Assembly (NCBI GenBank): GCA_907165135.1
Contig: OU015567.1
Span: 3,229,001 to 3,293,000, forward strand
Direction: 5' to 3'
DNA length: 64,000 bases
Source of the DNA: Oikopleura dioica
Lineage: Eukaryota; Chordata; Appendicularia; Copelata; Oikopleuridae
Under the pieces are notes generated by a model. It was not told the DNA's origin. It made no database searches and saw nothing but the letters and a program-made list of their open reading frames with translations. Each line of letters begins with the position of its first letter. Positions within the stretch are counted from its first letter, which is position 1. Both the position numbers and the translations under genes were made by a program. This document shows positions 10,628 to 22,023 of this stretch, in pieces.

Positions 10628-11110
10628 TTATCCGATGACAATCGGTCTTCGAATTGCTGGTCTTCCGAAAACTGGCGGCCGCGGTCGTTTTGAAGGGAGA
10701 AGTTGCTTGACGACGGCCTTCGCGACGAGCTTTTTCGGCAGAGAAAGAGGTCCTAAACGAGGCGGAGTCGGCGGTCTGGGAAATCGACAGCCAAACTCAA
10801 GAAATTCCCCGCAATCCTCGAAGCTGCCCTTTCAGAGTTTCAGGTCCATCTTCGCGCAGTTTTCATCCCCAGTATCTAAAATTGATCTATTGCCCCTCTC
10901 TCTCTAGAATTTTCACGTACCCATCCAAATCGTAGCCGGAGAAATTTTATCCTCGGAAAGTTTTTGCCACAAGAAATCTAAATCTTCTTTTGAAGCAAGT
11001 TTGCCCCCCTTTCTCGCACATGCGAATTCCGCTCCTTTCCGTGTCCGTTTTTTATTGAAAAGGGTAACGTACGCATTTGAAATTGAAACAAGCAAGAAAA
11101 GAGTTCTCAT
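10628..11110 (-). pseudogene. C-type lectin domain gene with an in-frame TGA
   Basis: Exon 1 (10921-11110) encodes a signal peptide (MRTLFLLVSISNA) and the first half of a C-type lectin domain (GAEFACARKGGKLASKEDLD... WMG). Exon 2 starts at 10875 and supplies GDENCAKM, then TGA at 10832-10834. The same frame continues with FEDCGEFLEFGCRF, the expected final cysteines, and a Pro/Arg-rich tail to TAA at 10628-10630. Only one nonsense codon breaks a domain that is otherwise intact, so this is a young pseudogene, a read-through gene or a sequence error. It is convergent with the acid phosphatase. Confidence 0.65.
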
Positions 11111-11386
11111 TATATTTTCACTTTTTTTGACCTGATTTCGACTGAAATGAAGCATTTTCTTTTTTAAAGTGGTCTTGGGAATTGTGTTTATAACATTGTG
11201 GTCGTTTCATAACAAATATTTCTGGGCTAATGGATTCCTTTTACAGGAACACTGGAAACTGCAAGACGCTCATACTTTTCAAATTATCCAATCATCAATA
11301 TGAAAGAAAATTAAGTCAAAATGATCATAAGTTTTTTTTCTGTATTATGGTATTTTTCTCGCGACGCAAAAATGGGAAAGCTATAT

Positions 11387-12526
11387 TTAGGCTCTGTAGT
11401 AATCAACAAGACTGTGCAAAAAGTGAAATTTCTCCAAGATCTCTTCATCATCCTCATCATTCTTAATTGCTTCCATCGAGTTTTTAAGCGACTGGCACAT
11501 TTCTACTGGAAATTGCTTATTTGGTTGGCGTGGTTTTCCGAAGACTGGAGCTGAATCTGCATCTCCGGTGGCGGAAAAGCTCATCCGACGCTTTTTCGAA
11601 AATGTAGATTCTTGAAGTTCAGGGGCAAAGCTTGGCATTGACCGTCTTCTTGATTTGGTTGTTGAGGGGTCTCTTGAAGAGACGAGCTGTTTTAGCTTTG
11701 ATGCTACTTCTGGGAGGATGTGAGAGGAGCGCCGGGAGGAATCAGAAAAGTTGTTGAACCCAAGGCTGCCAGAAACGGACCCGCGGCGGGAGGTTTGAGC
11801 TGAGCCGAACGCGCTTTTCGGGTTAAAACTTGCCTCATCAAAATTATAAAATATTGGCAATCTTCAACCCTAACTATCGTTGTCTCCGAAATCCCCGTCA
11901 TTGGTAGAGAAGCACCTCGCGATATTGAGCGACCAGAGCGAACTTTTTCCTTCTTCTGGATTTTGCTCCTTCTTGAATCGCGATCGATGAAGACTCAGAT
12001 TGTGACGAATTGAGTTTTGCCACTTTTTCGCGTTTCCATCGTGGAATTCGGCGACATTTTCGAATAGCCAGTCGTAGATTTCTTTCAGCGTTAGTTTTCC
12101 GTTTTCAGAGTGGGTAAGGGCGGTTTCGATGAGCTCGTAGTAGGTCATTGGGATGCCCTAAAGAAAATAGCTTCTAAATCGAATGAGTAAGGCCTACCCG
12201 AAAGCTGCCAGGGCGAGATGAGCAAAATTTCATATCCGAATTGATCGATTCTTGGTTTTGGGAGGAAGTCTTTTCCACCTCAAGATCGACTTCGTTTTCC
12301 ACCTCCATTTCGGTCTGAAGCATTGTCTCATTTTCAGGCTCTTTTGTTATTTCCTGTCTATCAAGTCTACAAACGAATTGTTAGCTAGTGTAAAAAGGTT
12401 TGAAATTTACTCAAGAAAGTCGTAAGTTGGCGTATCAAAAAGCTCGGCGAGGAAGGGATCATCAGCTGATTTTTGATCATTGAAGTTTGTGAAATCATGA
12501 TCTGCGTCGGGCCTTAGCTCAGGCAT
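11387..12526 (-). CDS. FoxO-like forkhead transcription factor (333 aa)
   Basis: Exons 12411-12526, 12198-12366, 11916-12157 and 11387-11861, all GT-AG and in phase. A short acidic N-terminus precedes a forkhead domain (YYELIETALTHSENGKLTL..., NSIRHNLSLH, then GKSSLWSLN). The GKSS-x-W-x-LN ending resembles FoxO. C-terminal Ser/Arg clusters (SRRGSVSG, SSRRSS, SRRRSMPS) look like basophilic-kinase (Akt/PKA-like) sites. Just before the domain, SSRPGS is reminiscent of the first FoxO Akt site. It would bind DNA in the nucleus with phosphorylation-controlled localisation. It is shorter than vertebrate FoxO proteins, as is common in compact genomes. Confidence 0.82.
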
Positions 12527-13255
12527 CAGATCTTCAAGCTATTCTTGGGTAATCGAGAAAATATTATCGTTGTTATCTAGTTACTCTTTTGTATTTAATT
12601 CACTTAGTAATTGGCTGAATACTTCAAGAACGCAAAAATATTTTGCTTTTTATGGTTTTCCAAAATTTTACCCGTTTCCTGTAAATTGATCAAGCCGCTC
12701 ATTTCAAGAGTTTGCTATTTTGTTTCTTCTCCTAATTGAAAAAAGCTTTCTTTAGGGATTGGACTTTCTCTTTCCAGAGGAACAAAATATTGAGCCAAAA
12801 AGGATGAAGTTTCGTCGTTGTGAATCATTTTCCCGTTTTCAAACGTGTTTTATCCCCGAGAGGATAGACTGTCTCTTGCAAATGTCTGTCTCGGAGACGA
12901 AAATTTCAGAAAATCCGCAAATTTTGACTATTCAAAAAACGACTTTTGAGGGACGTGTAACCTCAATTAAGTTTCAGCAGAAAAAAACTATGGCAGATAT
13001 AAAGAAAATCAATGTTTTCTGCATGGAATGCATCCTTTTTTAGCATATGCCCCGGGGGCAGCGAACCTTATGATGTCTTCATCGGCTCTTTGATGAGCTT
13101 CTCGGAACATTTAGGAGGCGATCAATACTTTTAAATAACGTGTTTCCTTGGGAAAGACGGTGAAACAACTTATTTACTACTAGGAAAAATATAAAAGTCG
13201 CCGAAAAATTAAAATGATTATCAATATTGAAATTCAAAAAAAACAAATATTTTTA
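12527..13255. other. intergenic, no supported gene
   Basis: The plus-strand frame at 12759-13043 lacks a conventional ATG start at its beginning and has no domain or signal. No repeats were recognised. Confidence 0.4.
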
Positions 13256-13555
13256 TTAAGCATCGATAGAAGTAACAACAGCCCTACATGGACAAGTCAG
13301 ACATTTCAGCGAATTTTTACAGAAGCAATAAATTGTACCAATGATAGACAATATACTGAAAGATACAAAAGTTATAGTAACGATCAGAATGATTTTGAAA
13401 GAGTCTTCTACAGCTTCTACGATTTCTTCCGAGTCGCCAAACTCGCCAAGAAAATCGGAAACAGTCTCATTTATCTTGCCCATTGACAGCGTTAAATTTT
13501 CAACCGGAAAAGAACCAAGTTCACGAATAGCTCCATGAAGAGCTTCTTTATCCAT
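13256..13555 (-). CDS. small single-pass membrane protein (99 aa), unknown
   Basis: A single exon starts at an ATG at 13553-13555. About 50 polar residues (with an NLT sequon) precede one strong membrane segment (IILIVTITFVSFSILSIIGTIY). A cytosolic-type Cys-rich tail (CFCKNSLKCLTCPC) follows, a likely palmitoylation site. The family is not recognised. Confidence 0.6.
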   Translation of the reverse strand: MDKEALHGAIRELGSFPVENLTLSMGKINETVSDFLGEFGDSEEIVEAVEDSFKIILIVTITFVSFSILSIIGTIYCFCKNSLKCLTCPCRAVVTSIDA

Positions 13556-14090
13556 TTTTTCTCAAAAAGATGTTTCTTGAAGAAAAAAAAGATTAATTCC
13601 CGACTGCAGGTATCTTATCTCGAAACCCTGGTCAACTGAATAAATAATTCTGAAACATCAGTTCTCATTCATCAATTCTTATTCACTCGCAGAAAAGGGC
13701 ACTCGATTTTAATATATGCGGACGGCGATATAATACCGTAGTATCTGTGCAAACGCAAGTGAACTGCACATTGTTGCCTAGAAAATCTAATTTGTTATTA
13801 GCATCTTGTGGACAACATCACATGACATAACAAATAAGGTGACTCGATTCGAAAAATCAAATTATAACAAGCAATAAATATTTTTTGCTAGTGCGCTCAT
13901 TTATGATCAATGATATAATTTTTATTAAAAAATGCTGATTTTTCGAATTTCATTATCATTTTTGAACGCGATATCATGCGATCCTCCACCAGTCTGATGC
14001 TTATTCATCCGAGGATAAGGAACAGCTCGAATGAGAAATCAATTTGATAACTATTAGTTGTTCTCAAAGAATATAGGTATTTATCGACGG
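13556..14090. other. intergenic, AT-rich
   Basis: No credible frame is present. It includes the upstream region of the 13.3-13.6 kb membrane-protein gene (a TATATAATA-like block lies near 13728). Confidence 0.35.
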
Positions 14091-14485
14091 TACTGAATAT
14101 GTAACGAATGTAACGAATGTAACGAAAACTCAAAAACATGTCTTTTTCTCGTTACATTGTCAGTAAAATTCTAGAGATTTTTTGTTTATCTTATTTCATC
14201 CCCTTGAGTTTCCTACAAATTTACCCGCGGAGCGGGCGTTTTTAATCATTCAGAGCAGGTTTGGAAAACGAATCTACCATATTTATGCTATTCTGCATTC
14301 TTTTTGTCTTTTTTTGCTCTTTTCGATATGTTCAATTGTTGAATAAAGTAAAACTCCCCAAGATCGCTCTTTAGAAAAAGTTTCTAAAATCAGCTAACAA
14401 AAAAACAACATGTCTCCGTTTTCGTTACATTGTCAGCAAACTCGTTACATTCGTTACATTCGTTACATTCGTTACATATTCAGTA
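14091..14485. mobile_element. MITE, 395 bp, with TGTAACGAA subterminal repeats
   Basis: The left end TACTGAATATGTAACGAATG is mirrored at the right end. Tandem TGTAACGAA units follow: three at the left (14100-14127) and four inverted at the right (about 14440-14476). Flanks TCGACGG (14084-14090) and TCGACCG (14486-14492) look like a 7-8 bp target duplication with one mismatch. Subterminal repeats of this type are typical transposase-binding sites. No transposase is present. Confidence 0.75.
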
Positions 14486-14549
14486 TCGACCGTATTTATT
14501 CAGTAAAGAGATAAGGCAGTAACATGGATTTGGCATATTGAAAGCTGCT

Positions 14550-14768
14550 TTAGTCAAAATGTGTTTTGGACACTCGACAGCTAAATACTCTTTTTAGATT
14601 TTTGATGTATTCTTGGATTTCAAGTTTCTTCTTTTTAAAGGTCTTCACCGTTTTTGTTGCAGAAAAATGTCGCTTTTTCATGTGTAAAAATGCGTTGTTT
14701 CGTAATCTGTTGAAAGCAATCGAGTCCGCTGAGGCTCCAAAAATAAAGAAAAGCTTGATCAACAGCAT
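14550..14768 (-). CDS. candidate small secreted basic peptide (72 aa)
   Basis: From the internal ATG at 14768 the frame begins with a good signal peptide (MLLIKLFFIFGASADS). A Lys/Arg-rich mature part with many dibasic sites follows. An upstream in-frame ATG at 14822 would add 18 polar residues and mask the signal. No homolog is recognised and no intron is seen. Confidence 0.4.
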   Translation of the reverse strand: MLLIKLFFIFGASADSIAFNRLRNNAFLHMKKRHFSATKTVKTFKKKKLEIQEYIKNLKRVFSCRVSKTHFD

Positions 14769-15039
14769 TTTTGTTATTGATTGATTATACTTATTTTTAG
14801 ACTTTGTCTCCGCTGACGGCATTTTATGAAACTGGCGCTCTCATTTCGGAGCATGTTGAGGAGAAAATCGGAACAGTCGGACGCAATGTGAGCGGAAAAT
14901 AAAGACTCACGACGGACCGAAAGCTGATTCCGGTAGATGCTCGGACGTAAAGAGAATCCTTCTGAGGAAAATTTGACAAATTTGAAACAGGGCTCATTCT
15001 TACAAAGGAAATTTATTCGGCAATAAAGGACTTGACAAT

Positions 15040-15989
15040 TTAACTAAACTGCTGACTGTCAAAAGAAGTGTCGCGCTCTTGATAAGCTCCCATCGCCACA
15101 AACGAGCCAAAAAAGAACAAGAACATGTTGAAGCAAAGAGAAGCGGAGGCAGTTGGATGCGGATTCTCCCTCACGATCTAGAATTTCTTTCAAAATTTGT
15201 TTTGAGGGCAAAAACTCACGTATTTTGACATTCCGCAGCAATCGATGATGATAAGAGCAAGCAGACAGAGGAACATCGCCAGAACTGCTTTGTTGTAAGG
15301 AGGAGTAATTGCTGAATACAGTGAGAACGAGTTTCTTGATGAGATTGAACCTGGTCTGACTTGAAAGTTCCACATAAGGGCGAAAAATGCAGAAATGCAT
15401 AGATGCAGCATGAAAGAAGCCCAAGCCCACGAAACAGCGTAATTATTCGTTGGAATCATTTTGAAAGCGACTGGTAATTCTTCAATTCGGTCAGCTCTGT
15501 TTTCTGGAGTTAATGTGCAGTCGCAAATTCTCATTCGATAATGGATAGTCTCACTTGAATTTGCGTCTTTGCATGAGTCTTCAATAACCTACAAAGAAAG
15601 AAAATTTTTTTGAAGGAAGGGGGATGAAACTTACAGTGACTACAAAGCCGGCTAGTTCTGGTGCTGGCTTTTGAGTTGTAGTGGATTGAGTGGTGGTCGT
15701 TGTTGACTGAGTTGTAGTTTGTGATGTGGTTGTTGTTGTGGTTGTAGTGATGGTTGTAGTTGTTGTTGTTGTTGAAGTTGATGATGTCGAAGTTGTTGGT
15801 GATTCGTTTTCTTCAGCCTTATTTTTTCTTGATAAAATGACCTTATTTAATCAATACTTGTGAAAAGCGTGCAAGCTGTGTTCATTCATGCAACAATTTG
15901 GATAAAAATTGTTCTCATAATTTAAATCAAGTTTCCTTTACGACAGCGAAATTCGCGGTGAGCGCAAGAATCGTCGTCAAGCGTACCAT
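15040..15989 (-). CDS. Thr-rich (mucin-like) multi-pass membrane protein
   Basis: Exons 15942-15989, 15635-15817, 15220-15588 and 15040-15177. A signal peptide (MVRLTTILALTANFAV) is followed by about 45 residues that are almost all Thr/Ser with Gln, a likely O-glycosylated stalk. A short Cys-containing ectodomain follows (CDCTLTPENRAD). Three hydrophobic segments come next: AVSWAWASFMLHLCISAFFAL, AVLAMFLCLLALIIIDCC and FNMFLFFFGSFVAMGA. It is likely a cell-surface protein. No family is recognised. Confidence 0.7.
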
Positions 15990-16440
15990 GGTTGTCAGGC
16001 AATGTGGATACACCTCAGGAAAACCAATTTCACAAGGCAGGGGAATTTCTTGAGAAGAATATAAATTAAAAAGCAATAGGTGGCGTATTTTCATTCTCTC
16101 ATAGTCCGCGCTGGTCGAAAATTAAGCGATGTCTCCTTCATGGTCAAATATTTGCGATGAGTCGTAACATTTGATCCTGCTCTCAAGAGGTCTTTCTATT
16201 CAAACATAATGAATATTTTTATTTCTTGATAATATTTATGCCAACTTACATAAGTAGTTTCGAATTGGGATATTTATCAAATCTCAAGTTATAAATGATT
16301 AAAAACAGTAAAATAGTCAGCACAGGTTTTTCACAAAGAAGCTGGCATCTGATTTTGAATAAATTATCGAAGGAAAGAGTCACTGGATCAAGTATAAAAC
16401 CAAGTTTGTGAAAAATTCTCCCATTTTTAAAATAAGGCTG

Positions 16441-16785
16441 ATGCGCATTTTCTACCTTTTTTGCTCGATTTTTGTTAGCGTCAATGCAGTTATACCAAAA
16501 TTACTACAGGCAAGACTGGATTGGCCTTATACAGACAGGTTTTTTGACCAGAAATGACGCACGATTTTATAAATCATATTTACAGTGAAATCAAAAATCA
16601 TCTTTCAAACTGGAAGAAAATAACGAGTAAGGACCCAGCTGAGCCAGAAATAAAGGGTAAGTCTTGGTTCATCAATGATGAATCATCATGCTTTTTTAAA
16701 CATAATTTAAGTTTTCCCGGATGATGCTCTGAGCCGTATCCCTCGATACACAGCAGTAAGAGAAGAAGAGACTTCATTAACCTAA
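16441..16785 (+). CDS. small secreted protein (80 aa), three exons
   Basis: Exons 16441-16538, 16586-16656 and 16712-16785 join in phase with GT-AG introns of 47-55 bp. The product is a signal peptide (MRIFYLFCSIFVSVNA) plus about 64 charged residues with no cysteine. It lies 205 bp upstream of the metallo-beta-lactamase-fold gene on the same strand. Function is unknown. Confidence 0.65.
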
Positions 16786-16990
16786 TCTTTTTAAAGTGGA
16801 ATTCACTAGTAAGCCAAAGAAGAGACCGAAAAAATGTCAATAGAATGCTGCGAATGCTTCGAGGTTACTGAAATTCTAGAAAACAATAAATAAATATCTT
16901 TCAATCTTTGACTTTTTGAATCATCTGTTTCTTTCCCACGCCTATTTTTGCAATAAAAAAGTCAGAGGAACTGAAGTGTAAAGAGAAACC

Positions 16991-18648
16991 ATGAAGTTTT
17001 TCAGCAGTTTGCTTGCATTTTCGCAGGCATATCTTGTCGACGACATTCCAGAGCCGAATGAAGAGCTGAATGTTTACGCCCTTCCAATGGGCCACGGAGA
17101 TGGCACGATCATCCAATGTCCTGGTGGACCGGACGGATCGGGCGGAGAACTGAGCATTTTTGACCTTGGAACGATTGTGAAGTACTACGAGTGGTGGGAT
17201 GTTGTCAAATTTCTCGGCGATTATCCGATCAGGTCTTGAAAAAAACCAAAAGAGGGGGTATAATTTTTTCCTCAGATACATGTTTCTGACTCACGCCGAC
17301 GAGACCCACGTGAGCTTTTTCCCAAAAGTCTTCCCGACTGACCAAGCTGAGACAGAATCCTACCCGAATCTCTCTCAACTGCAGCAGATCTACCATACTT
17401 GTCCCTTTGACAATTACTCTTTCGGTTCTTGCAATTCTTGCCCTCAAGATACATCAGTCATGGACTGGCTTGAAGACAACAAGGAAAAGACATTCATGAT
17501 CAACGAAGGCGAAGCCTGTGGAACTGCAGCTTGTCTTGCTAACGGAGGTGATTTGAAGAAGTGCACTTGCTCAGGAACTGATCTGATATCTTTTGAGCAT
17601 TAATTTTGCTCTGAATAATTTTTAATCAACACGAAAGATGATAGAGGAATCTCCCTCTGTCCTGGCCATCTCGATATAAAATTGGATTTTGTGGCAGCAA
17701 ATTTAAATAATTGCGAACGGGATAGATTTGGGCAACTTAATTCCGATAAGGTAAGAACCACGATGATGATTTTTTCTGAGAAAAATAAAAGGACAGTCTT
17801 GTTGCAAAACTCTCCTGGAATGATTTCTCAATGATGCTGATGGGAGACAACAAAAGCCCCGATCAAGAGCGAGTTGTTGACTTCTATGATTCGATCGATC
17901 CCGGCTACCTTAGTTCTACTGTTCTCAAACTCTCACATCATGGAAGCCTCTACGGAACGACCTTGGATTTGGTCGACGCTGTTCAGCCAGAGGTTGCATT
18001 TTTCAGCGCAGGGAAGAGGTTTTGATAATAATTTCAATTGAATTAAATTTATAATTTATTAAATTTTTTTATTTGATTACGATCGTCACTTCTTAGAGTC
18101 TATCAGTAGTAAGGTGTTTCATTCAATTGTAGAGTTGAATATAAGATTATCAGGTTTTTGAAAATTACCATAATCTGGTTTCTTTATCAGATATTAAATC
18201 TCTAGAAAGCTCACTTGAATCAAGATTGGAGCTCTGGAGAATGCGCGACATTTCAAAAGGTCAAGGACTCACTCCGTAAATACGATTCCTCTTCTTCTGA
18301 CAAGCAGTATATCCAGGTGACTCTACATTTATTCAGAATGAAGAGAAAACTGAACTTCCCTAGGATGAAATAATCTGCTACGATGCTTGGGCACCTGATT
18401 TGCCTGACGACCAGCCGATCCGAACCAGAGAAAACACCGATGGCCTTGCTTATTACAGCACTACCTACGGCTCGCGTTTCGTGAACCAGGATACCCACAA
18501 TCCTGCCGGGCTCTACACCTGGCCATGCATTATCAATAGACTTGATTTGAGCACTGATGGAACTTCCGAGGGCACTCACATGACACCAAGAGGTCAAGGT
18601 GAAATGCCTTTCCCGCCTTGTTCGAAGCCTGATTTTTGGAATCCGTGA
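16991..18648 (+). CDS. secreted ComEC-type metallo-beta-lactamase-fold protein
   Basis: Exons 16991-17232, 17276-17574, 17638-17750, 17792-18018, about 18210-18316 and 18364-18648. The second intron needs a GA donor, and the fourth junction also looks noncanonical. A signal peptide (MKFFSSLLAFSQA) leads a domain with GHGDGTIIQCP, then LTHADETH where ComEC relatives have THxDxDH, then MLMGD, LKLSHHGS and a late AHLNQ. ComEC-like hydrolases are mostly bacterial, where the domain cleaves nucleic acid. Here the second Asp of the metal motif is Thr, while the LxxSHHGS motif is kept. Many Cys residues suit extracellular folding. Substrate is unknown; bacterial ancestry is possible but not shown. 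Confidence 0.75.
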
Positions 18649-18753
18649 ATAAAATGCTTTCGACCAAAGAACTAAATCTCGGTTTAATCATTTATTTTTA
18701 TCTAAGAAGACAAAATATTTTGATATCTTGCAAGCCAGTAAGGAAGCAAATAC

Positions 18754-19075
18754 CAGGGTTCGGTAATTTGAGCTCAAGCTAAAACTCATTTTGGCTGGAC
18801 GCTCAAATTTCCTCAAATTGAGAACTCAGAGTGACTTGAGAAATCATTTTGAGAAGATTTGACAGTTTTGAGAGTTTTGAGTTTTTGGGAGATTTGAGAG
18901 TTTTGAGTTTTCAAAACTCAAATTAAGCGAGCGCTTCCTTGATTGGCTCATGGATCGCCAGAATTGATTTTCACGCGAGCTCTCAACTCTGAGTTCTCAA
19001 AACTCAAATTAAAAAACGTGAGTCTCAAGCTTTGTTTCCTTGAGTTTTAGCGTGAGCTCAAATTACCGAACCCTG
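18754..19075. mobile_element. hAT-like MITE, 322 bp, perfect 8-bp TSD
   Basis: Inverted ends CAGGGTTCGGTAATTTGAGC are flanked by GCAAATAC on both sides (18746-18753 and 19076-19083). The interior is rich in AACTC/GAGTT motifs. No transposase is present. It sits in the last coding exon of the minus-strand gene to its right, and its own sequence supplies a new stop codon. Confidence 0.9.
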
Positions 19076-21914
19076 GCAAATACACAGTTCCCGGGAATTC
19101 AAAGTTCTGACCGTTACTGGGTCCATACATAAATGGGTCCTTGTTCCATTGCAGATATGCTTGCTCGTCTTTTGGGATGGGAATTGTCACGTGGGTTCCA
19201 AAGTTTCCTCGTCGATCTGAAAAAATGAAATCGCAGCGTTGAGATGAAAATTACCTTCTTGTGGATCAAGATACATGTCTTTTCTGTTACTTCCCGGAGT
19301 CGCGTCGTAATCCCAGGTGACTTGAGAAATCGGAATCCTGGTCAAGTCCTTGATCAGAATATCTCTTGTGAATTTCTTATCAGTGTCCGATAGATCGTCT
19401 CCTAGAAACGAAAGAGCGACGCCAGCAAAAACGGAATTTTCGGAGAAGCTGACGTGCTTCCAGGTCTTGTAGATAGAATTTTTAAAGACAGTAATTGTCT
19501 CTTTATCTAAAAAAATCTTAAGAGACAGGAAACTTTAAAGAACAAACCAAGGCTAGAAAGATGCTCGTTCTTCAAAACAGTGAAGTAGAACAAGTAATAA
19601 GCGAGAAACTGCTGCTCATCGTCACTGTAATTATCCTCGCTTGCTGCCTGTAATTTTACGTTTCCAAGGTTTCGCTTGTAGTCCATTTTGTTGTAGAGGT
19701 AGTCAAAATGCGACATGTAGTTATTCTTTGCTGTCATTCCATATTTTTTCGTGAGAACTTCTGCTCCAGCGAGGTAGGTTAAGATTTGTAAGGAGTTGAG
19801 GCCTCGCTCAGAATATCGGTCCATGTCGAAGTTGACTGAGTACGGGTCCCAATGACCCCAGCGAGTCGGGATCCCATCGTAATCCGGCATTGTGTAACTT
19901 TTTGGTGATTTTCAGAAAACAGGCTGATCATCAGTTGATTTTTTGTAAATTCACCCTAATCATGAGCTTATCGTCAATTTAATTATTGGCCATATTCAAA
20001 TGTATTGAAAAATTTTATATTTGATAAAAATTTAATTTGTTTATGGTTTATATTTTTATTAAATCCTTTCCCATTCTCCACTATTCTGTCCAAAACGTCC
20101 AAGAACAACTGAATCGCTTCAATTTTCTCATCGTTGTCAGCAACAAGTTCAGCAAAGATCGGATACATGAACATATGACCAATAATGCTATCCTGGCTAA
20201 TTGTTGATTTCCACCAAAGCTGGTCACATTGATCACACGGAATCTCATTTGCTTCCCATTTCTGCCAAATTGAGCTTTCTTGTGTCGTCGAGACTGCCCG
20301 AGCAATGAGCCCGGAATGACCAGTCACGTGCTGCAATAATCTTGTTCCATTGAACATCTTGTATGCATTCGTTTTCGCTCGCTCATCTCCAGTAACAGAA
20401 AATCTAAAGCATTCAGCAGCAAGAAGCATTGACGTCCAAAGACTATCATTGTCATTTGCACTTTGAGAAAAGTTTTTCTCCGGATTTCCGAACTCTGGGA
20501 AGCTGATCTGCGAAACGAGCCCGTTCATTGGATGGTCGACTCCGAGATTTCGCTGACCGTGGCGGCCAGAATTGTAAACTTCAAGCACCTGATCAGATTT
20601 GTCCGCAAATGATTGCGAAGTATTCCTCGTAATCCAGCTCAGACCGTCCTGAGTTCTGACAAATGCGCCGGGATTATTCCCGTTCAAGACATTTAACTGC
20701 TCTACTTCATTTCCAACTAACCAGCGATAACCTTCAAGCACTCTCCAAGGGGATTGACTTCCATCTTCGAGATAAAAAACACCCGATTTGGTACCAACGA
20801 ACGCAACGATTCCAGCATCTTCGAGAGTTCTAGCCTCCAAGCTCTAGAAATGTATTTAATTTATTCGGTCTTAGATCCTCGTACCTTTTCTGTTTGTTTC
20901 TGTCCCCAATCAACAACTCCCAATGCAGTTGCATTTCCGAAAGGAACTCCTTGTTTTGTACTTCCCATTCTCCACCAAGTCCCGTCTTCATATCGAATAT
21001 TCACTGATGCGACATCGACAGACATGATCTTGGCAAGAGAGTCGGTATAATTTCCGCCCGCGATTTGAAAATCAAAGTCCGTGATGACTCCGTCTGTTAC
21101 TTGCAAAGTCCAATCCCAGTTCCAGTTGAATTGGTACTCGACATTTTCTCCAGAAAGAAGTTCTCCGAGCCAGAAGTATGTGGTGTTGAAGCCTTGATCC
21201 GTTGACATATGAAAGTAGACTTTTCCGGTGTCTTCGTCATCCTGGCTCTTCAGAACGGCCGCTACAAAGGATAAAGATCTTTAGATTGTTAGCATGAGCT
21301 CACTTGTTATTGGCATAAAGAATTCATTAATAATGTAAGGCTCAGTCATCCTCAAGTTGTAATAGAAAAGTCTTCGGGAACTCGCCAAAAAGACGATTTG
21401 TGGAGAAATTTGCGCGATTGAAATGATGTCAGGGTCTTCGAAAACATATGAAGTCGAAAAAAGCGGCTGGAAAAGGGTGTCGTCAATAAGCCATTGATCG
21501 ATCTGAAACTGTGCGTTTCCAGGGCAAACTCGAGTGACCACGCGCTGCGGAGTTCCACTGGTGTCGATGGCTGAGCCGGCGTCTATGAGACATCCAGGGG
21601 AGTTGTTAACATCCCCGGTTTGAAGACGAAGCTTGGTGAAGTTCGCCGGAGAGTCGGAAAGCCAAAGCCAGAATGTCTCAGCGGAAGAAGAAGTATCGCG
21701 AAAAATGACGGCATCGTCGTCGATTTTCACCATTTGAGAGGTCTTGGAGAAAGGAGTGACAGGGATGTTGAGTTGTCGCGAGTTCCCATCGGGAAATCGG
21801 ATTTTATCGCTAAACACGATGAGATTTTTTCACAGCCTATTTGTACCTGTAAAGCTGAGTAAATGTCTCCTGGGAGAAAACAAAGGGCAGAAATGCCCAA
21901 AAGTAGCCTAACAT
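19047..21914 (-). CDS. large secreted protein, possible alpha/alpha-barrel hydrolase; C-terminus changed by MITE
   Basis: Exons 21847-21914, 21304-21809, 20885-21261, 20071-20843, 19548-19897, 19255-19506 and 19047-19216 (831 aa). The fourth intron (19898-20070) requires a GA-AG boundary. A signal peptide (MLGYFWAFLPFVFS) precedes a beta-rich first half with repeated 'TxxGVFY' and 'TQDGLSWI' strands. A helical second half (DSLWTSMLLAAECFRF..., then PDYDGIPTRWGHWDP) recalls alpha/alpha-toroid glycosidases or lyases. The original frame would run past the MITE insertion to a stop at 18702. As assembled it reads into the element and ends after about 9 new residues. The family is not recognised. 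Confidence 0.65.
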
Positions 21915-22023
21915 CTCTCAAGAATGGAAAATCAACAAAAAATTTCTGAAGGTGCACCGGGGCAGATGTCGGCTTCTCATCGAATATCTTAACAACAAGT
22001 AAATAGCCTTTATTGAAAGAAAA

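Noticed and set aside
12759-13043. Plus-strand frame of 94 codons
   Set aside because: Begins at TTG, with no domain or signal and no neighbouring exon.
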